A stretch of 64,000 nucleotides of DNA from Conchocele bisecta (GCA_029237695.1 CM055272.1:10838042-10902041), one strand, 5' to 3'; positions 36,401 through 48,389 are shown, counted from the first letter of the stretch. Notes: generated from the sequence alone by a model not told the origin. Program-made: numbers and translations.

Positions 36401-37636
36401 CCTCATTGATACCTTCAATTTGATATATGACATGACCATATTCGGTCAAAAATAAAATTTGACCCCAATTTGACCCCCCACGGGCCACGCCCATTTTTGA
36501 CACCGGTCACCATTTTAACAACTTTGAAAGAGCAAATGTACATCGATCATTCCTACCAAGTTTCGTGAAATCCGCAAGCGGTTCATGAGAAGAAGATTTT
36601 TTAAGGAATTTATGCTATTTTTAGACGACGGCCATCTTGGATTGCGATGACCTCCATTTTAACAATCTAGAAAAGGCTTCACCCAGGACCATAACTTTTA
36701 ATTTGGCTACCATGGGCCAAGCGGTTCATGTGAAGAAGAAAAATGTCTAATAAAAGAACGACCTTTTACCTTTCGGCGGCCATCTGGATGACAACAATCC
36801 GATTTCGACAGAAAAGCACCAGTGACGCCTCATTGATACTTCAATTTGATATATCACATGACCATATTCGGTCAAAAATAAAATTTGACCCCAATTTGAC
36901 CCCACGCCACGCCCATTTTTGACCAGTCCATTTTAACAACTTCAAAGAGCAATGTACATCGATCATTCCTACCAAGTTTAGTCGAAATCGGCAAGAGGGT
37001 TCTGAAAGAAGATTTTTTTAAGAAATTTATGCTATTTTTGACGGCGGCCATCTTGGATTAGCGATGACCTCCATTTTTAACAAATGAAAAGGCTTCACCC
37101 ATGGACCATAACTTTTAAGTTTGCTACCATGGGCCAAGCGGTTCATTTGTGAAAAAATTTTGAAATAAAATCTAATAAAAAGAACGACCTTTTGACCTTT
37201 CGGCGGCCATCTTTGATGATAACAATCCGATTTCGACCCAAAAAATGCACCAGAGTGAATCCTCATTGATACGTTTCAATTTTTGATATATGAAATGACC
37301 TATTCAGTCAAAATAAAATTTGACCCCAATTTGACCCCACGGGCCACGCCCATTTAAACCCCAGGGTCACCATTTTAACTTTGAAAGAGCAATGTACATC
37401 GATCATTCCTACCAAGTTTGTCGAAATCCAGTTGGCGGTTCTTGAGAAGAAGATTTTTTAAGAATTTGTGCTATTTTTAGACGGCGGCCATCTTGGATTA
37501 CGTAATGACGTCATTTTAACAATTTTGTAATCCCCCTACCTAAGGACCATGACCATGAAGTTTGGTGACCATAGGCCCAATGGTTACCGAGGAGAAGATG
37601 TTTGAAAATGTTCACGGACGACGACGACGACGACGA

Positions 37637-37730
<94 letters not shown>

Positions 37731-37782
37731 ACACATTGCGGTAACAATAGCTCACATGAGCTTCGCTCAGGTGAGCTAAAAA
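33401..37782 (+). mobile_element. HINE-like family A, copy 3, expanded to ~4.4 kb
   Basis: The ends match the short copies: ACAAGAGGGCCATGATGG and GCTCACCTGA on the left; TCAGGTGAGC and TAAAA on the right. GGCGGCCATCTTGGATTA-type markers near 33506, 33903, 34354, 34796, 35268, 35743, 36181, 36626, 37038 and 37482 define about nine units of ~440 bp. Units around 35.0-35.6 kb contain extra bases and those at 36.45-37.4 kb lack bases, unlike the near-identical units at 35.64-36.2 kb, suggesting sequence error. All frames inside are repeat shadows. Confidence 0.85.
37617..37731 (+). repeat. CGA/GAC trinucleotide array, ~38 units
   Basis: Nearly pure GAC repeat in the position of the simple repeat of family A (compare 11713-11737 and 19227-19277). 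Poly-Asp, poly-Arg, poly-Thr and poly-Val frames across it are artefacts. Confidence 0.95.
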
Positions 37783-37835
37783 CACGGGTCTTTCGACATA
37801 AAATAGTTCCAACAGCTTGATCGCTTCAGTGATCT

Positions 37836-38112
37836 AAGGGTGCGATGATTAACCGCCATACTTTTATTATTCTATTATTCGCGATTCGTAACTCCATGGT
37901 TCGGTGCACAAATACAATATTGCGGTTTCCATTCTCAGAATAGAAATCTATTTATCATTTTGGGTTTTCCAAAAATCTATTTTTAACTCCTTGTTGTTGC
38001 TGCTGTGAAATTCCCGTGCTTATTTTTCACGAAACGCTTTTCTATTAATCTATGTGTCATCCATAAACACATACTGCGAAGAATTTCAGGACGTTCAGAA
38101 CTTTGATATATA
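37836..38112 (+). repeat. Dispersed repeat S, copy 1
   Basis: ATTCGTAACTCCATGGTTCG ... CATCCATAAACACATACTGC is the reverse complement, with drift, of 62005-62277. A short piece recurs at 16764-16800. Confidence 0.8.
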
Positions 38113-38207
38113 CAGTGCAAATGCAATAAACATGTATGAGCATGTTGTATAACATTGGTTTAATACAGATCGTTGATCATTCATATTATGTTGCAATTGG
38201 GTATGTA

Positions 38208-40085
38208 ACAAGAGCTGTAGGAGAACAGCATAGCTCGCCTACGAGGGTTGTCGATGTACACATAGCTTGACAAACAAGGTGGCCGCGGCCTGCATAAAAA
38301 CCTTAACGAAGGTTGACTAAAAACCTTAACCAAGGGAAATTAAGTAAGTAATTCAAGGTTAAATGTAGGTCAATGTCAGATATAGGTCAGGGGTTATTGA
38401 TGTACATCACTTAGGAGTTGAAGTTTTCCAAGTATGGTTGCTGTAGGCCCAATTCCATATACAAGCTTGACTATAAACATTAACCAAGTTTGAGTACAAA
38501 CCTAAACCAAGGGGAAATAAGTAAGTAATTCAAGGTTAAATGTAGGTGAAGGTAAAATATAGGTCTGGGGTTTTAATGGGGTTATTTGATTGTACAGCCC
38601 TATGATGAAAAAAATTATCCAAGTATATGTGGTTGTATGTATGCCACAATAGTATCTTGCCATATACAAGCTTGACTAAAAACCTTAAAACGCCAACGGT
38701 TTGACTTTAAAACCTTGAACCAAGGGGACGGAAGTTAACTAAAGGTAATTCAAGGTTAAATGTAGGTCAAGGGTCAAATTATAGGTCGAGGGGTTGTTGA
38801 TGTACCCATCACTAGGAGATTGAAGGTTGTCCCAAGTATGGTTGGTGTAAGGGCCATGGGAGTATTCCAATTCTTACCAAGCTTTGAACTAAAAAACCTT
38901 ACCAACCAAAAAGGAGAATTAAAACGAAGTAATTTCAAGAAGAGACAAATATAGGTCAAGGTTCAAAAAAATAAATATAGATAAGGGGTTTATTGATATA
39001 CCATACACTATGGATAAAAGGTTGTCACAAGTTATGGTATCTGTAAATCACAATAGTATTGCCATGTTACACGCTTGAGTAAAAAAAGCCTTAACCAAGG
39101 TTGACTAAAAACCTTTAACCAATGGGGAATTTAACTAGTAATTCAAGGTTAAAATGTAGGGCCCAGGATTGCTATTCCATCTACAAGATTGACTAAAAAA
39201 CCTTAAACCTAAGGGGAATTAACCTAACGGTTAATTCAAGATGGAAATTGTCAGGTCCAACGGTCAAATAAATAGAAGCAGGGGTTATTGATGTACAAAT
39301 CCCTATGAAAGAAAAGGTTGTCCAATGTTATGGTTGTCTGTATGCACCACTAGTATCTTCCATGTACATATCTTGACCTAAAAAACCTTAACAACCAAGG
39401 TTGACTAACCAAGGGGAATTAACTAAGGTAAGTTCAAAGAGGAAATGTAGTGGGGGAAGGTCAAATTAAATAGAATTTGGGGTTGTTGATGTACATTCAC
39501 TAGTATAATTGCAGTTGTCCAAGTATGGTTGGTGGTAGGGGCCAGTAGTATTCCATTATACAAGCTAGGGACTAAAAATCCTTAACAAGCGGGCAAATTA
39601 CCGAAGTAAAATTCAGAAGAGGAAATGTAGAATGAAGGTCAAATATAGTATCAGGGGTTATTGATGTTTATAATCTGTATGAGAAAAGGTTGTCCAAGTA
39701 TGGTGTCTGTATGCACACTAGTATTTCCATTGTACAATCTTGCATATAAAAACCTTAACCAAGGGTTGACTAAAAACCCTTAACCTAAGGGGAATTAAAA
39801 CTAACTAGTAATTCAAGAGGAAATGTAGGGTCTCAAGGTCAAATATAGAATTCAGGGGGTTATTGATTGTACATCACTAGGAGATGAAGTTGTCCAAGTA
39901 TGGTGGGGGTTGTAGGGGCCAGTAGTAAATGCATAAATACCCAAAGCTTGACTAAAAACCCTTAACCAAGGCGTGGGACAGTGACGTCGACGCCCGGACA
40001 CCGAGCGGGGGGTCGCCGAGGGGGACGGTTGGGGTGACAACATAAGCTACTAAACTATTACTTCGAAAAGTCAAGGCTCAAAAAA
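38208..40085 (+). mobile_element. HINE-like family B, copy 2, in error-rich sequence
   Basis: ACAAGAGCTGTAGGAGAACA, GC and TAGCTCG open the element. A noisy GACGTCGACGCC tract and GGTGACAACATAAGCTAC lead to the right end, where the inverted partner is corrupted (GTCAAGGCTCAAAAA). The ~180-bp units are the same as at 5383 but from ~38.6 kb are peppered with single-base insertions. It holds roughly eight to ten units. Confidence 0.75.
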
Positions 40086-40430
40086 CCCAGAATGGCCGGC
40101 CGGCCCCGGCCCCCATTTGGCAAAGGCCCGCCGAGGCATTTGATGGTATTTTTTTAAAAACTTTATTTTAACGCAGATTTCAGACGGACGGACGCAATGC
40201 ACGGAACAGACGGCAAACACACACCCGGACGCACCGGGGATGTCAATTGGTGATCACTATTGTCTCGGCTTTCCACAACGGGGCTCTGGGCCTGACAAAA
40301 AAAGTAATGGTAAAACAAATCAACAAAAACTAGATTGGTCAGTAAATGCGAGGCTTACGGAAATAACCCCCCAGTGTGGGCCCCAGGTACACCCTAAAAT
40401 AAATTTGTTAAAATTTTTTCCAAGTGTGAG
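40086..40430. other. No gene; GC-rich and simple sequence
   Basis: Contains GGCCGGCCGGCC-like and ACGGACGGACGC sequence, possibly the tail of another HINE-like element. Confidence 0.4.
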
Positions 40431-41640
40431 CTTTTTGTGAACCTTGACTCTGGGCTTAAGCGGGGGGCGGCACGGAACGTAACGGAATGTGAAGCAGATC
40501 CGAGGAAGAAGAAAATAGAAAAGTTTATAACCGATTTTCTCTGGTATGTTAAGTTTTGTTTAAAGAGACTAAGTAATGTGATCTTCGACCTTGGGGATCA
40601 GCGGGGATGGGGATATGTACACAGATAAGCATTGATAGTAGAGCCTTAGAGGAATGCATGCATGAAATATTAAGAATTTTTAGATGAAGTTATAACATAT
40701 TTCACTCGATGTTAAGTTTTGTAAAGAGGACCCAATGTATTTATCACCTTGACCTTGGGATCAGGCGGGGGTTTGGACGGTTCATCCGGATTTGGCACAG
40801 TATGGTAAGTTAGAGCCTTACACAATGGAATGCATTGTGAAATATTAAGCATTTTTAGATGAAGGAAATAGAAGTTTTTATAACAATATTTTTCTCTGAT
40901 GTTAATTTTTTGAAAGTAAAGGAACTAAGTATTTGACCTTGACCATTGGGTATCAGCGGGAGGTTGGACTGGGTCCGTTGGATTTTTGGCAGAGACATGG
41001 TAGGTCAGAGCCTTTACAGGAAATGCAATTGTGTTGTGTGCAAAATATTAAAGCATTTTAGAATGAAAGGAAATAGAAGTTATAACAATATTTCTCTGCT
41101 AGTTAAGTTTTGGTAAGGTATTTTGACCTTGACCATGGATCCAGCGGGGGATGGGACGGTCGTTGGTATTTGGCACAGCATGGTAGTAGAGCCTTTACAG
41201 GGGGAATGCCATTGTACAATAAATTACAAGCATTTTAGATTGGAATGGAAATAGAAGTTATAACAATACTTTCATCTGATGTGTTAAAGTTTTGTAAAGA
41301 GGACTAAGTATTTGACCTTAGACCGTTGGGAATCCAGCGGGGGTGGGGGTTGGAACGGTCCCAATGGGATTTGGCTGCCACAGCAATGGTAGTAGAGCCC
41401 TACAGGAATGGCCAATGGTGTGAAGAAAAAATATTAAGCATTTTAGATGAAGGAAATAGAAAGTTATGAACAATATTTCTTTCCGATCCGGATGGTTAAG
41501 TTTTACGGTACGCACGGGAAACGGCACGGAAACGCAAAACAAAACCTGGACTCCCAGGTTAGACAACCCCCCAACAACTCGTTGGCGGGGGGGATATAAA
41601 AATCCTACCAACCGATTTCCTACCCATGCCAACAGTAAAC
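40431..41640 (+). repeat. Satellite array L, copy 2 (noisy)
   Basis: Units with GTTAAGTTTTGTAAAGAG, TGACCTTGACC and TAGATGAAGGAAATAGAAGT match array L at 24.6-26.2 kb, and the upstream leader (AACTAGATTGG ... TGTGGGCCC) also matches. Many insertions disrupt the spacing. Confidence 0.7.
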
Positions 41641-42069
41641 ACACCTATTTTTTTTTGGTCCTCCCTAAACATATGATGCAAACAGATCAGCTGTTACCTG
41701 TATTAAAGTCCGACGGGGGTTTAAACGCCTATGCACTGTCGTTAGACAAACCAGATTGATTGATAACGATTATATTGATTTATTGATTGATTAGATTAAA
41801 TGGCCGTTTTACCATCAAGTTCCACAAGGGTCATAACATGGCCTATGATGGATTCCACCATTCAGTTCTGGCCCCCATTCCTCTCCCTCCAACCGATAAA
41901 CACAGTGGAAAGGTGGTTTTAGGCCCAAATACATTCGGAAATCACAGGTGAAAATTAATCTAGTTTTTATGAGGGAAGAAACTAACAATATTGATCACAA
42001 AAATATTGCCTTAAAATCCCTCTAATCAAGGGGAAAACTGGAATGTTAGAAACTTATACGGGTTTTTTT
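41641..42069. other. No gene recognised
   Basis: Noisy sequence with homopolymer runs; no domain seen. Confidence 0.4.
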
Positions 42070-44265
42070 TAGGAAAGACAACCAAATGGTTGCGAAAACC
42101 CCGCCAGCCCAGGGTGTATGCAAAAGTAGTCCGGTATAAAAAAAATAGTCGCGGGTGTTTTGAGGTCACAAGACACCGTTTGCCTTGCCAAATCTTGATT
42201 CCATTACTACCACCCAGTTTCACTTGGAGGAAATTTTTGGGGGGTGCCATTCAACACCAGTTTTCCAGCAGATTTTGTTTAGCACTTTAAAAGAAAACAC
42301 AGACCCTGGTTTGGTCACCTTGATGATAAACGGAGTTTCCGTGGCCAAAAATGTTACCACAATATTGGGGAGATATTGGACCAAGGTTGGATTTTTCTTT
42401 CTTCTTATGAGTAAAGTGAACCTATTGTTTAGTTCATGCAAGAACCAGTAACAGACTGGCTGCAGGTCATAGTACAAGTGGGGTCCCAACACATCCATAA
42501 CGAATAGTGAAAGTAGGAGGAGACTGGCCTTATTGATTGGCAATTCGGTTTTTTAAATTAAATTATAGTAGTATAAAACTAGTTTGGTGGTGGTTCTAAC
42601 CTATAAGGTTGTGCCTAGGCCCTATGTGAAGGATTATGTTTGTTTAAATTTAGAAGAATTTGAAGTTGGAAGTTTATGTTTACTTGTAGCTATGTCTCTG
42701 GGGAAAACATAATTTTAAACGTTTACTGCGACAAACGGAATAATCGAGCGGTACTCCAGCGATTGCAACATAAATTTCGTTCTTTTTGTTATCTCAGAAA
42801 CGTCGGACAGCTTTTAATCGGCCTTGCAAAAATCTTCTAAAATCTTGATTTCTCAGGCTTTATTTAGTTTGAATGTGAAATAAATTAATCAAAAACCAGT
42901 GTATGCCAAATTACCTTTTGTAGGGTGATTGGGCTTGGGAATGTGTTGGGACAGAAATTATATAACCGACCGAAACAGTGATTATAGTTGTTGTTTTTCC
43001 ATGTTTTTTTCATTGGATATTGGCTTGCTGAATGGACAAATTAACGAAGTTTATTTTGGGGGAAAGTTGGCGCGACATTCGCGACGCTGTTTGTTCCAAA
43101 ATTTGCCCAAAAAAGTTAGGCGTTAAGTGTTATTGTTTTCGCATATCAGGTATAAGTACCATGAAACACTAGTACTCAGAAAACATTGTTTTATTTTTCC
43201 TTTCCCTCCTGTGTTATAAAGCCAAATTGCTTGACTGACCGTTTCCACCAAAAAGGGCCCAGTACCCATTTTGGTCCTGTTCGACCATTCCAGAGTGGCA
43301 ATACATGTTGGTTATAAAAGTTTCAGTGATGAGTCTGTATTGATGTAAGAAATGGGGTTAGCTAAAACAACACTAATTTAAGGGTTAATGTTATGTGATT
43401 TTATGGGAGGAATTTGTGCTTTTAATTCATTCCATTCTATTAAAAAAATTATTCCATTAGTTCTGTTGTAGTTGAGCTCAAAGTTAAGGCAGGGAATGTG
43501 GAACTAGTCACATGGCCTGGAGTTACCACAGCTGCTGTTCGTGACTAACCATTTGAGATTATTTTGCTCCAACTTGGTACTTGTATTCCAGGAAATAGTA
43601 AGCTACTTATTTTTTGAATAGTGGAATATTGGTAGAATGCATTTGTTTAGTGGGAACTGGTTTACACTTATAGGTTAGAAGACACCCAAATTGGTGGCGA
43701 AACCGCCCAGGGGTGGTATGTCAAAAGTAGTCCCGGTTTATAAAAAAAAATAGTGCGGGAGTTTTGAGAGGTCACAGGACACCGTTTGTTGTTTTTGCTT
43801 GGCAAATCTTGATCCATTGACTACCCAGTTTTCGACTTGAGGAAACCATTTTTGGGGTTGCCTTCAAACACCAGTTTTTCCAGCATATTTGTTAGGCATT
43901 TAAAAGAAAAAAACACTGACCCTGTTGGTTCACTGTTGGATTAAACGGAGTTTCCGTGGGGCCAAAAAATAAAAAAAAAAAAAAATGTACACCACAATAT
44001 TGGAGGATATGTAACAAGGTTGGTATTTTTTCTTTCTTATGAGTAAGAAGTGAAAACCTAATTGTTTTAGTTTCATGCAGGAACCAGTTAGCAGACCCTG
44101 GACTTGCAGGTCATGTACAAGTGGGTCCCACCCACAGTCATCCACTACGAATATGTGAAAGTAAAGGATAGGAAGAGGACTGGCCTTTATTGGATTGGCA
44201 TTCGGTGGTAAAATTAAATTAAATAGTTAAAAAAACTATTTGGTTGGGTGGTGTCTAAAACCTAA
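42070..44265 (+). repeat. Direct duplication (42070-42610 and 43671-44265)
   Basis: Both halves contain GACACCGTTTG, CAAATCTTGAT, AAACGGAGTTTCCGTGG, ACCACAATATTGG and GACTGGCC in the same order, differing mainly by indels and homopolymer length. The 42611-43670 spacer shows no recognised feature. This may be one locus represented twice by the assembly. Confidence 0.75.
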
Positions 44266-45655
44266 TAAATCAATATATTTTATTCTTTTTTCCCCGGAGA
44301 AAGGATGGCCCGCCACACCCCTTTCCGAATTTTCCTAAACTCGATCGACCAATTCGCACACCTCTCTCGGCAAAGAACCTGGCTACATAACTGCACTACA
44401 ATGTATCCACTGACTATAGTATCTTGGTGACGGCCGTGTCTTCGCATGTAGCCACCCACCGGAGGGACTTTGATAGTATACCCAAAAAGTTTTAACAACA
44501 AAAATAAACAAAACATTAACCAGTAGCCTATTTCACGAACCTCCGTTTGAAAAAGTCGGCCTTCAAAAAACTCTAAACTTAGTTTTGACGGCTATTAAAA
44601 CTTCAAGGCCATTAAGTCGAACTAACGGGGATGGAATTTTTTTATAAAACGCGTTTCACGAATCACGTTTAGCCGATCACTAAACAAAGTCGCATTTGCT
44701 TAGCCCTCCTTGTTTAGTCAGCTAAACTTTTGGTTTTGGTTAGCTGGACTAAGCCGGAATAAATAGAAGGAAACAACGTCAAATAAATAATCGGTTCCAT
44801 TTATAAGGGAATCACAATGTTTAACATCAGTTGAATTAATGAGCATCAAACATTATTATCGATGTAATTGGGTGTGTTGGGTTGCTGTTGTGGGGGAGGG
44901 GCCGGGCGGGGGCGGGGCGACCTTATTTCTGTTTTAATTACACGCATTAGTTGTCGCCCGTTTGTCTTGTTAGCCTACAGTATTTGTGACAACTTTTTAT
45001 TGAAACAAACCATTTGCACAACATTTTAGGCATTATTGGACACAACCAACATTATCTCAAGATTAATGAAAAACCGGGCCAATTCTCCATCACCCCTTCC
45101 CAGTGACAACTCGTTGATGTAACTCCTTAAAACTAATTTGTTAATTATCCCGAGAAATCCCTGCAGGGAAGGACACAATCCGCAGTGTTTAATTAAAATT
45201 ACACAACGTTGCGATAAATGAATTCATATTTGGTTTGGGGCCACGGAGGCCATTTGCTTGGCCCGCCAAGACAGTAAACAACAAAACAAACACAGATTGA
45301 CCGGGACATGGCACTACGAAACACGGCAGGCATTGTGTTCCGTGTTTTGGCGAATTCTCGACAAAAATAAAAGCAGGTATATTCAACAACATTTTTGAGT
45401 TATCGTATGTAGTCGCATTAGCCGTTACTTTTCGCCTGGATATTGCCAACATTATCAACCAGCAAAAAATGTATTCGCTATAATTATCCGCCCGAAAATA
45501 AATGTAGAGGCCAATTTTATCCCGTCAACACAGTGGCTAGTTGCCGGTGAAACACGGTGCCGTTGGAAAAAACATTTTTTGATATCCAGTCAATACAATT
45601 TTTGCATTTCACAGCCATTTGAAGGTAGTTGATGGTGGAATAAATAAGAATATGT

Positions 45656-45800
45656 AGGTTAGTGCCGTGGAATGGTTAAAAATTAAAAAATTTCTTGGCG
45701 CGGGGCACGGAAAACGGGATGTGCTCGGCAGAGGCCTCGCCCATACCCGTTTCCTGAGCCTTGCCAGATTATTTTTTCCCAGTTTCCACGGCACTAACCT
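45656..45800. mobile_element. 145-bp MITE nested in the Harbinger-like element
   Basis: AGGTTAGTGCCGTGGAA (45656-45672) and TTCCACGGCACTAACCT (45784-45800) are exact inverses. Confidence 0.8.
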
Positions 45801-45924
45801 TACTATTCTTCTTAATCTAATTTTCCTTATTTACTGGAACCTAAGTATTTGTTTGTGACCACCTCATTTGAACCGTCTCGGCAACTTAAAAACCTACATT
45901 TTCTCCATGTTAACTCGGGACAGG

Positions 45925-46360
45925 TAAGCTGGGAACCATATAGTTTATTCACGTACCGGGTAATGTAAATGTCATGCACAAATTAGCGATTTATCCGACG
46001 TGCCTGGGAAATCATTAATATCAACGTGCACACATGGAAGAAAAAACACGCCCATCTGCATTTACAACTGGGCCAGGCATGACACTGCGATATATGTAGT
46101 CGGCGATTTTGTGTATCAATTGCGGACATCAAAATAAAATTCCACGCGGGCCAACTGGTTCTCGCACTCGATAAGTCGTTCATGGAACTACGGCAGTTGT
46201 ATTTGGGACGGCGTTGAGGAACTGCCGAGACGATGAACCATGCGACAATAAATAAACGACCACTGTGTACGGCACAGTTTGTATCCGAGGCAATGTAACG
46301 GATATGAGTTACGAGATTGGTGCCGAGAGGAAGACCTTTGGACGGCCGAGGAAACAATTC
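45925..46360 (-). pseudogene. Harbinger-type transposase fragments, frameshifted
   Basis: Different minus-strand frames contain IDTQNRRLHISQCHA, then VVNADGR, then HVDINDFPGTSDKSLI. These resemble, in the right order, the NRK.HS.N..A, V.DADGR and PGS.HDS blocks around the second catalytic Asp of PIF/Harbinger DDE transposases. Stops and shifts separate them. The GDSGY and final Glu regions were not found. Assignment rests on motif resemblance by eye plus the TIR/CWG context. Confidence 0.4.
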
Positions 46361-47185
46361 TCCGTAGGCACTTTCAGATATTGATGCTGAGATAAATAAT
46401 TACTATGTATTTTGACCCTTTCAGAACGACATTTAATGGCGGATATCTTCTTCCAAAATACCCCTTCGGACATGTGGCGGGGAGACTTATGAACCCTCGC
46501 CGCATTGGTCGTAGCGCAAAGGTCGGGACAGTTTGACAGGGAGGGGCTTTATTGTTTTACGCCATTTTGTCGCAAATTCATTTAAAAACAGACGATGTTT
46601 GCCGGTCTAATAGCGTGACGTTTATTATTGACAAACGAACCAATGAACCGTCATGTATTTTAAGAATGACAGAGTAAATTATCCTGTTTTAAAAACTATT
46701 TGTTTTTTATGTTTTCACCCCCCCCGACGCGTTAAATGTGCTTTCTGACGCCTTTTATAGTTTATTGCTACATGTAGCTTTTTAGTTTTTTTGCGACCGT
46801 CATTTACTAACGGAACGGAACAGGAGGGGTTTTCCCCGAGGATTTCCCCCGGACCTTGACCTTGCGAAATGAAGTCAAAGCCGACTAATGTTTAGGTCCG
46901 ACTAAATAACCATAACAAAATCGTTAGAGAAAAACTTAGTTTTAGTCGGCTAAACAGTTTAGCCGACTAAACGGAGGTTCGTTGAAATAGGACTAACTAG
47001 GACACACCCGTACGTACGTAACGGGAATGTACATACGCCAATGTGCCAACTATATCGCGCTGTCCACATGTGAGCGCGACTAAAACCGTAGGTAGTGCCT
47101 TAGGTAATATATTCACTTCAAGCCTCTACTTTTTGTATTTTGTTAGTTATGAGCACATTAGCTACAAAAGATAATGTGACAATTC

Positions 47186-47415
47186 CAGGGGCGATCCAGC
47201 ATTTGGGGAACACGGGGGTTGTCTAGTTGCGAAGGTAACTCTTGCAATTACTCGTGTACCGTCCGTAGCTACGGGAGTAATTGCAAGAGTTACCGTTCGC
47301 AACTAGGGAGTTGTCCTATTTTCGAGCTCTTCGAAATGCACTTTCCTGTGCTCTGTGGCTGATGGGGGGGGGGGGGGGTTGCAACCCCGGAACCCCCCCT
47401 CCAGATCCGCCCCTG
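47186..47415. mobile_element. CAGGGGCG-TIR MITE with nested fold-back
   Basis: CAGGGGCGATCCAG and its inverse CCAGATCCGCCCCTG are flanked by AATTC on both sides, a likely 5-bp target duplication. Inside, 47223-47306 is a fold-back (TAGTTGCGAAGGTAACTC arms, one mismatch) and 47364-47378 a poly-G run. Confidence 0.8.
47223..47306. repeat. Fold-back with ~31-bp arms
   Basis: Left CTAGTTGCGAAGGTAACTC... and right ...GAGTTACCGTTCGCAACTAG are inverse over ~31 bp around a ~21-nt loop. It interrupts the enclosing MITE. A single arm-like piece occurs at 14519. Confidence 0.85.
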
Positions 47416-47514
47416 AATTCTATGTAAGAAACAATACCACACGTCTGCAGGCTATGGGGACAGAACATATGTGTCAAATATGGTTGAAATCCAAATACTG
47501 TCTAAAAATATTAA

Positions 47515-47733
47515 CCCTTAGACCACTATCTTAATTTTTTTGTTGTCTGCTGTTTATTTTCGACTTTTATCAACAAAAACATGCTTTTACAGATCTTTAG
47601 AATAATTTACAACATGCTTTGACAGCACTTCAGAATGATTCTGAAGTGCTGTCAAAACATGTTTTTATTGAGAAATAAGGCAAGATATAAATGCAACAGC
47701 AGACGAAAATTGTTGTGAGTAGCGGTCTAAGGG
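47515..47733. mobile_element. TTAA MITE family M, copy 2
   Basis: TTAA, CCCTTAGACC ... GGTCTAAGGG, TTAA. The centre is a strong hairpin, ACAGCACTTCAGAAT with ATTCTGAAGTGCTGT. TTAA with CCCTT ends is compatible with piggyBac-type transposition. Confidence 0.85.
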
Positions 47734-47737
47734 TTAA

Positions 47738-48389
47738 ATAAACAGTAGTAACGAAAATTGTACAACTTGCTCATGAAGCTAAAATGATCTAAAATCTGTT
47801 TTCATTTCCATCCAACATTTCCACATAACACTCTGTGAACTTTACTTTCGTGTTTGCTTTGTGACATTCATTCATAGAGCCATCAATAATGACATCACAG
47901 GGAAACCCAAATTGCTATATCCCAAATGCTACTACAGTGGAACCTATCTAAACCGGACACCCCGGGAGGTTCCACTGTAAAACAGACAGATGTCTTCTTC
48001 AAGACAAGTGTGGGTGCTTTGCGATCATGAACAGACATAATCATCGGAGATGGGTGGCAATGAACCCGACCAGAACTAACATTTCACACAGCTGAGAACT
48101 ATTTATGCAGTGCAGTAAAATGGATATAGATTATAAAGAAACAAATAATAGCAAGATACCAGTCATGTAGCGTACTTCATAAACTTCCAGGTCAACATTG
48201 GGAGATTATATCACTTCAAGGCAACTTCCTGGACATTCCAACCACATATACTTGACAACAAGCACAGTTTGAGAATCTATGGAGTGTTCTTCGACAAACA
48301 ACTATGCTTTATGACACTTTTCTCCAAAATGATGAAACCACGTGACCTGCAATTTTGACGTTGTTAGGTGTGCATATAAAGCACATACA
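47738..48389. other. No gene; contains a 43-bp pogo-like MITE remnant
   Basis: Mostly unique apart from the 47935-47977 feature. Confidence 0.5.
47935..47977. mobile_element. 43-bp Tc1/mariner-type remnant
   Basis: CAGTGGAACCT and AGGTTCCACTG are inverse termini flanked by TA on each side. Single ends of the same family (CAGTGGAACCTCTCTAAA) lie at 49034 and 49171. Confidence 0.6.

Larger units (their letters stand above)
44524..46995. mobile_element. Harbinger-like DNA transposon, 2.5 kb, degraded
   Basis: The left end TAGCCTATTTCACGAACCTC and right end (inverse of TAGTCCTATTTCAACGAACC) share about 25 bp of TIR, continuing into CCGTTT and a subterminal AGTCGGCTAAAC. The first ~12 bp equal the TIR of the small MITEs at 23168, 29939 and 51262. 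CAG flanks the left side; the right flank is not a clean match. The minus strand carries transposase-like fragments. It is a plausible relative of the source that mobilised those MITEs, now broken. Confidence 0.6.

Noticed and set aside
33401..37782. Repeated similar ~60-100 codon minus-strand frames as a gene family
   Set aside because: They recur because the 440-bp unit recurs; stops and indels vary freely between units.
37511..37820. Poly-Asp, poly-Arg, poly-Thr and poly-Val frames
   Set aside because: Six-frame shadows of the CGA array.
42185..42543. Opposed 88- and 107-codon frames in the 42-kb duplication
   Set aside because: The second copy at 43.7 kb breaks both frames by indels, and the sequence quality there is doubtful.
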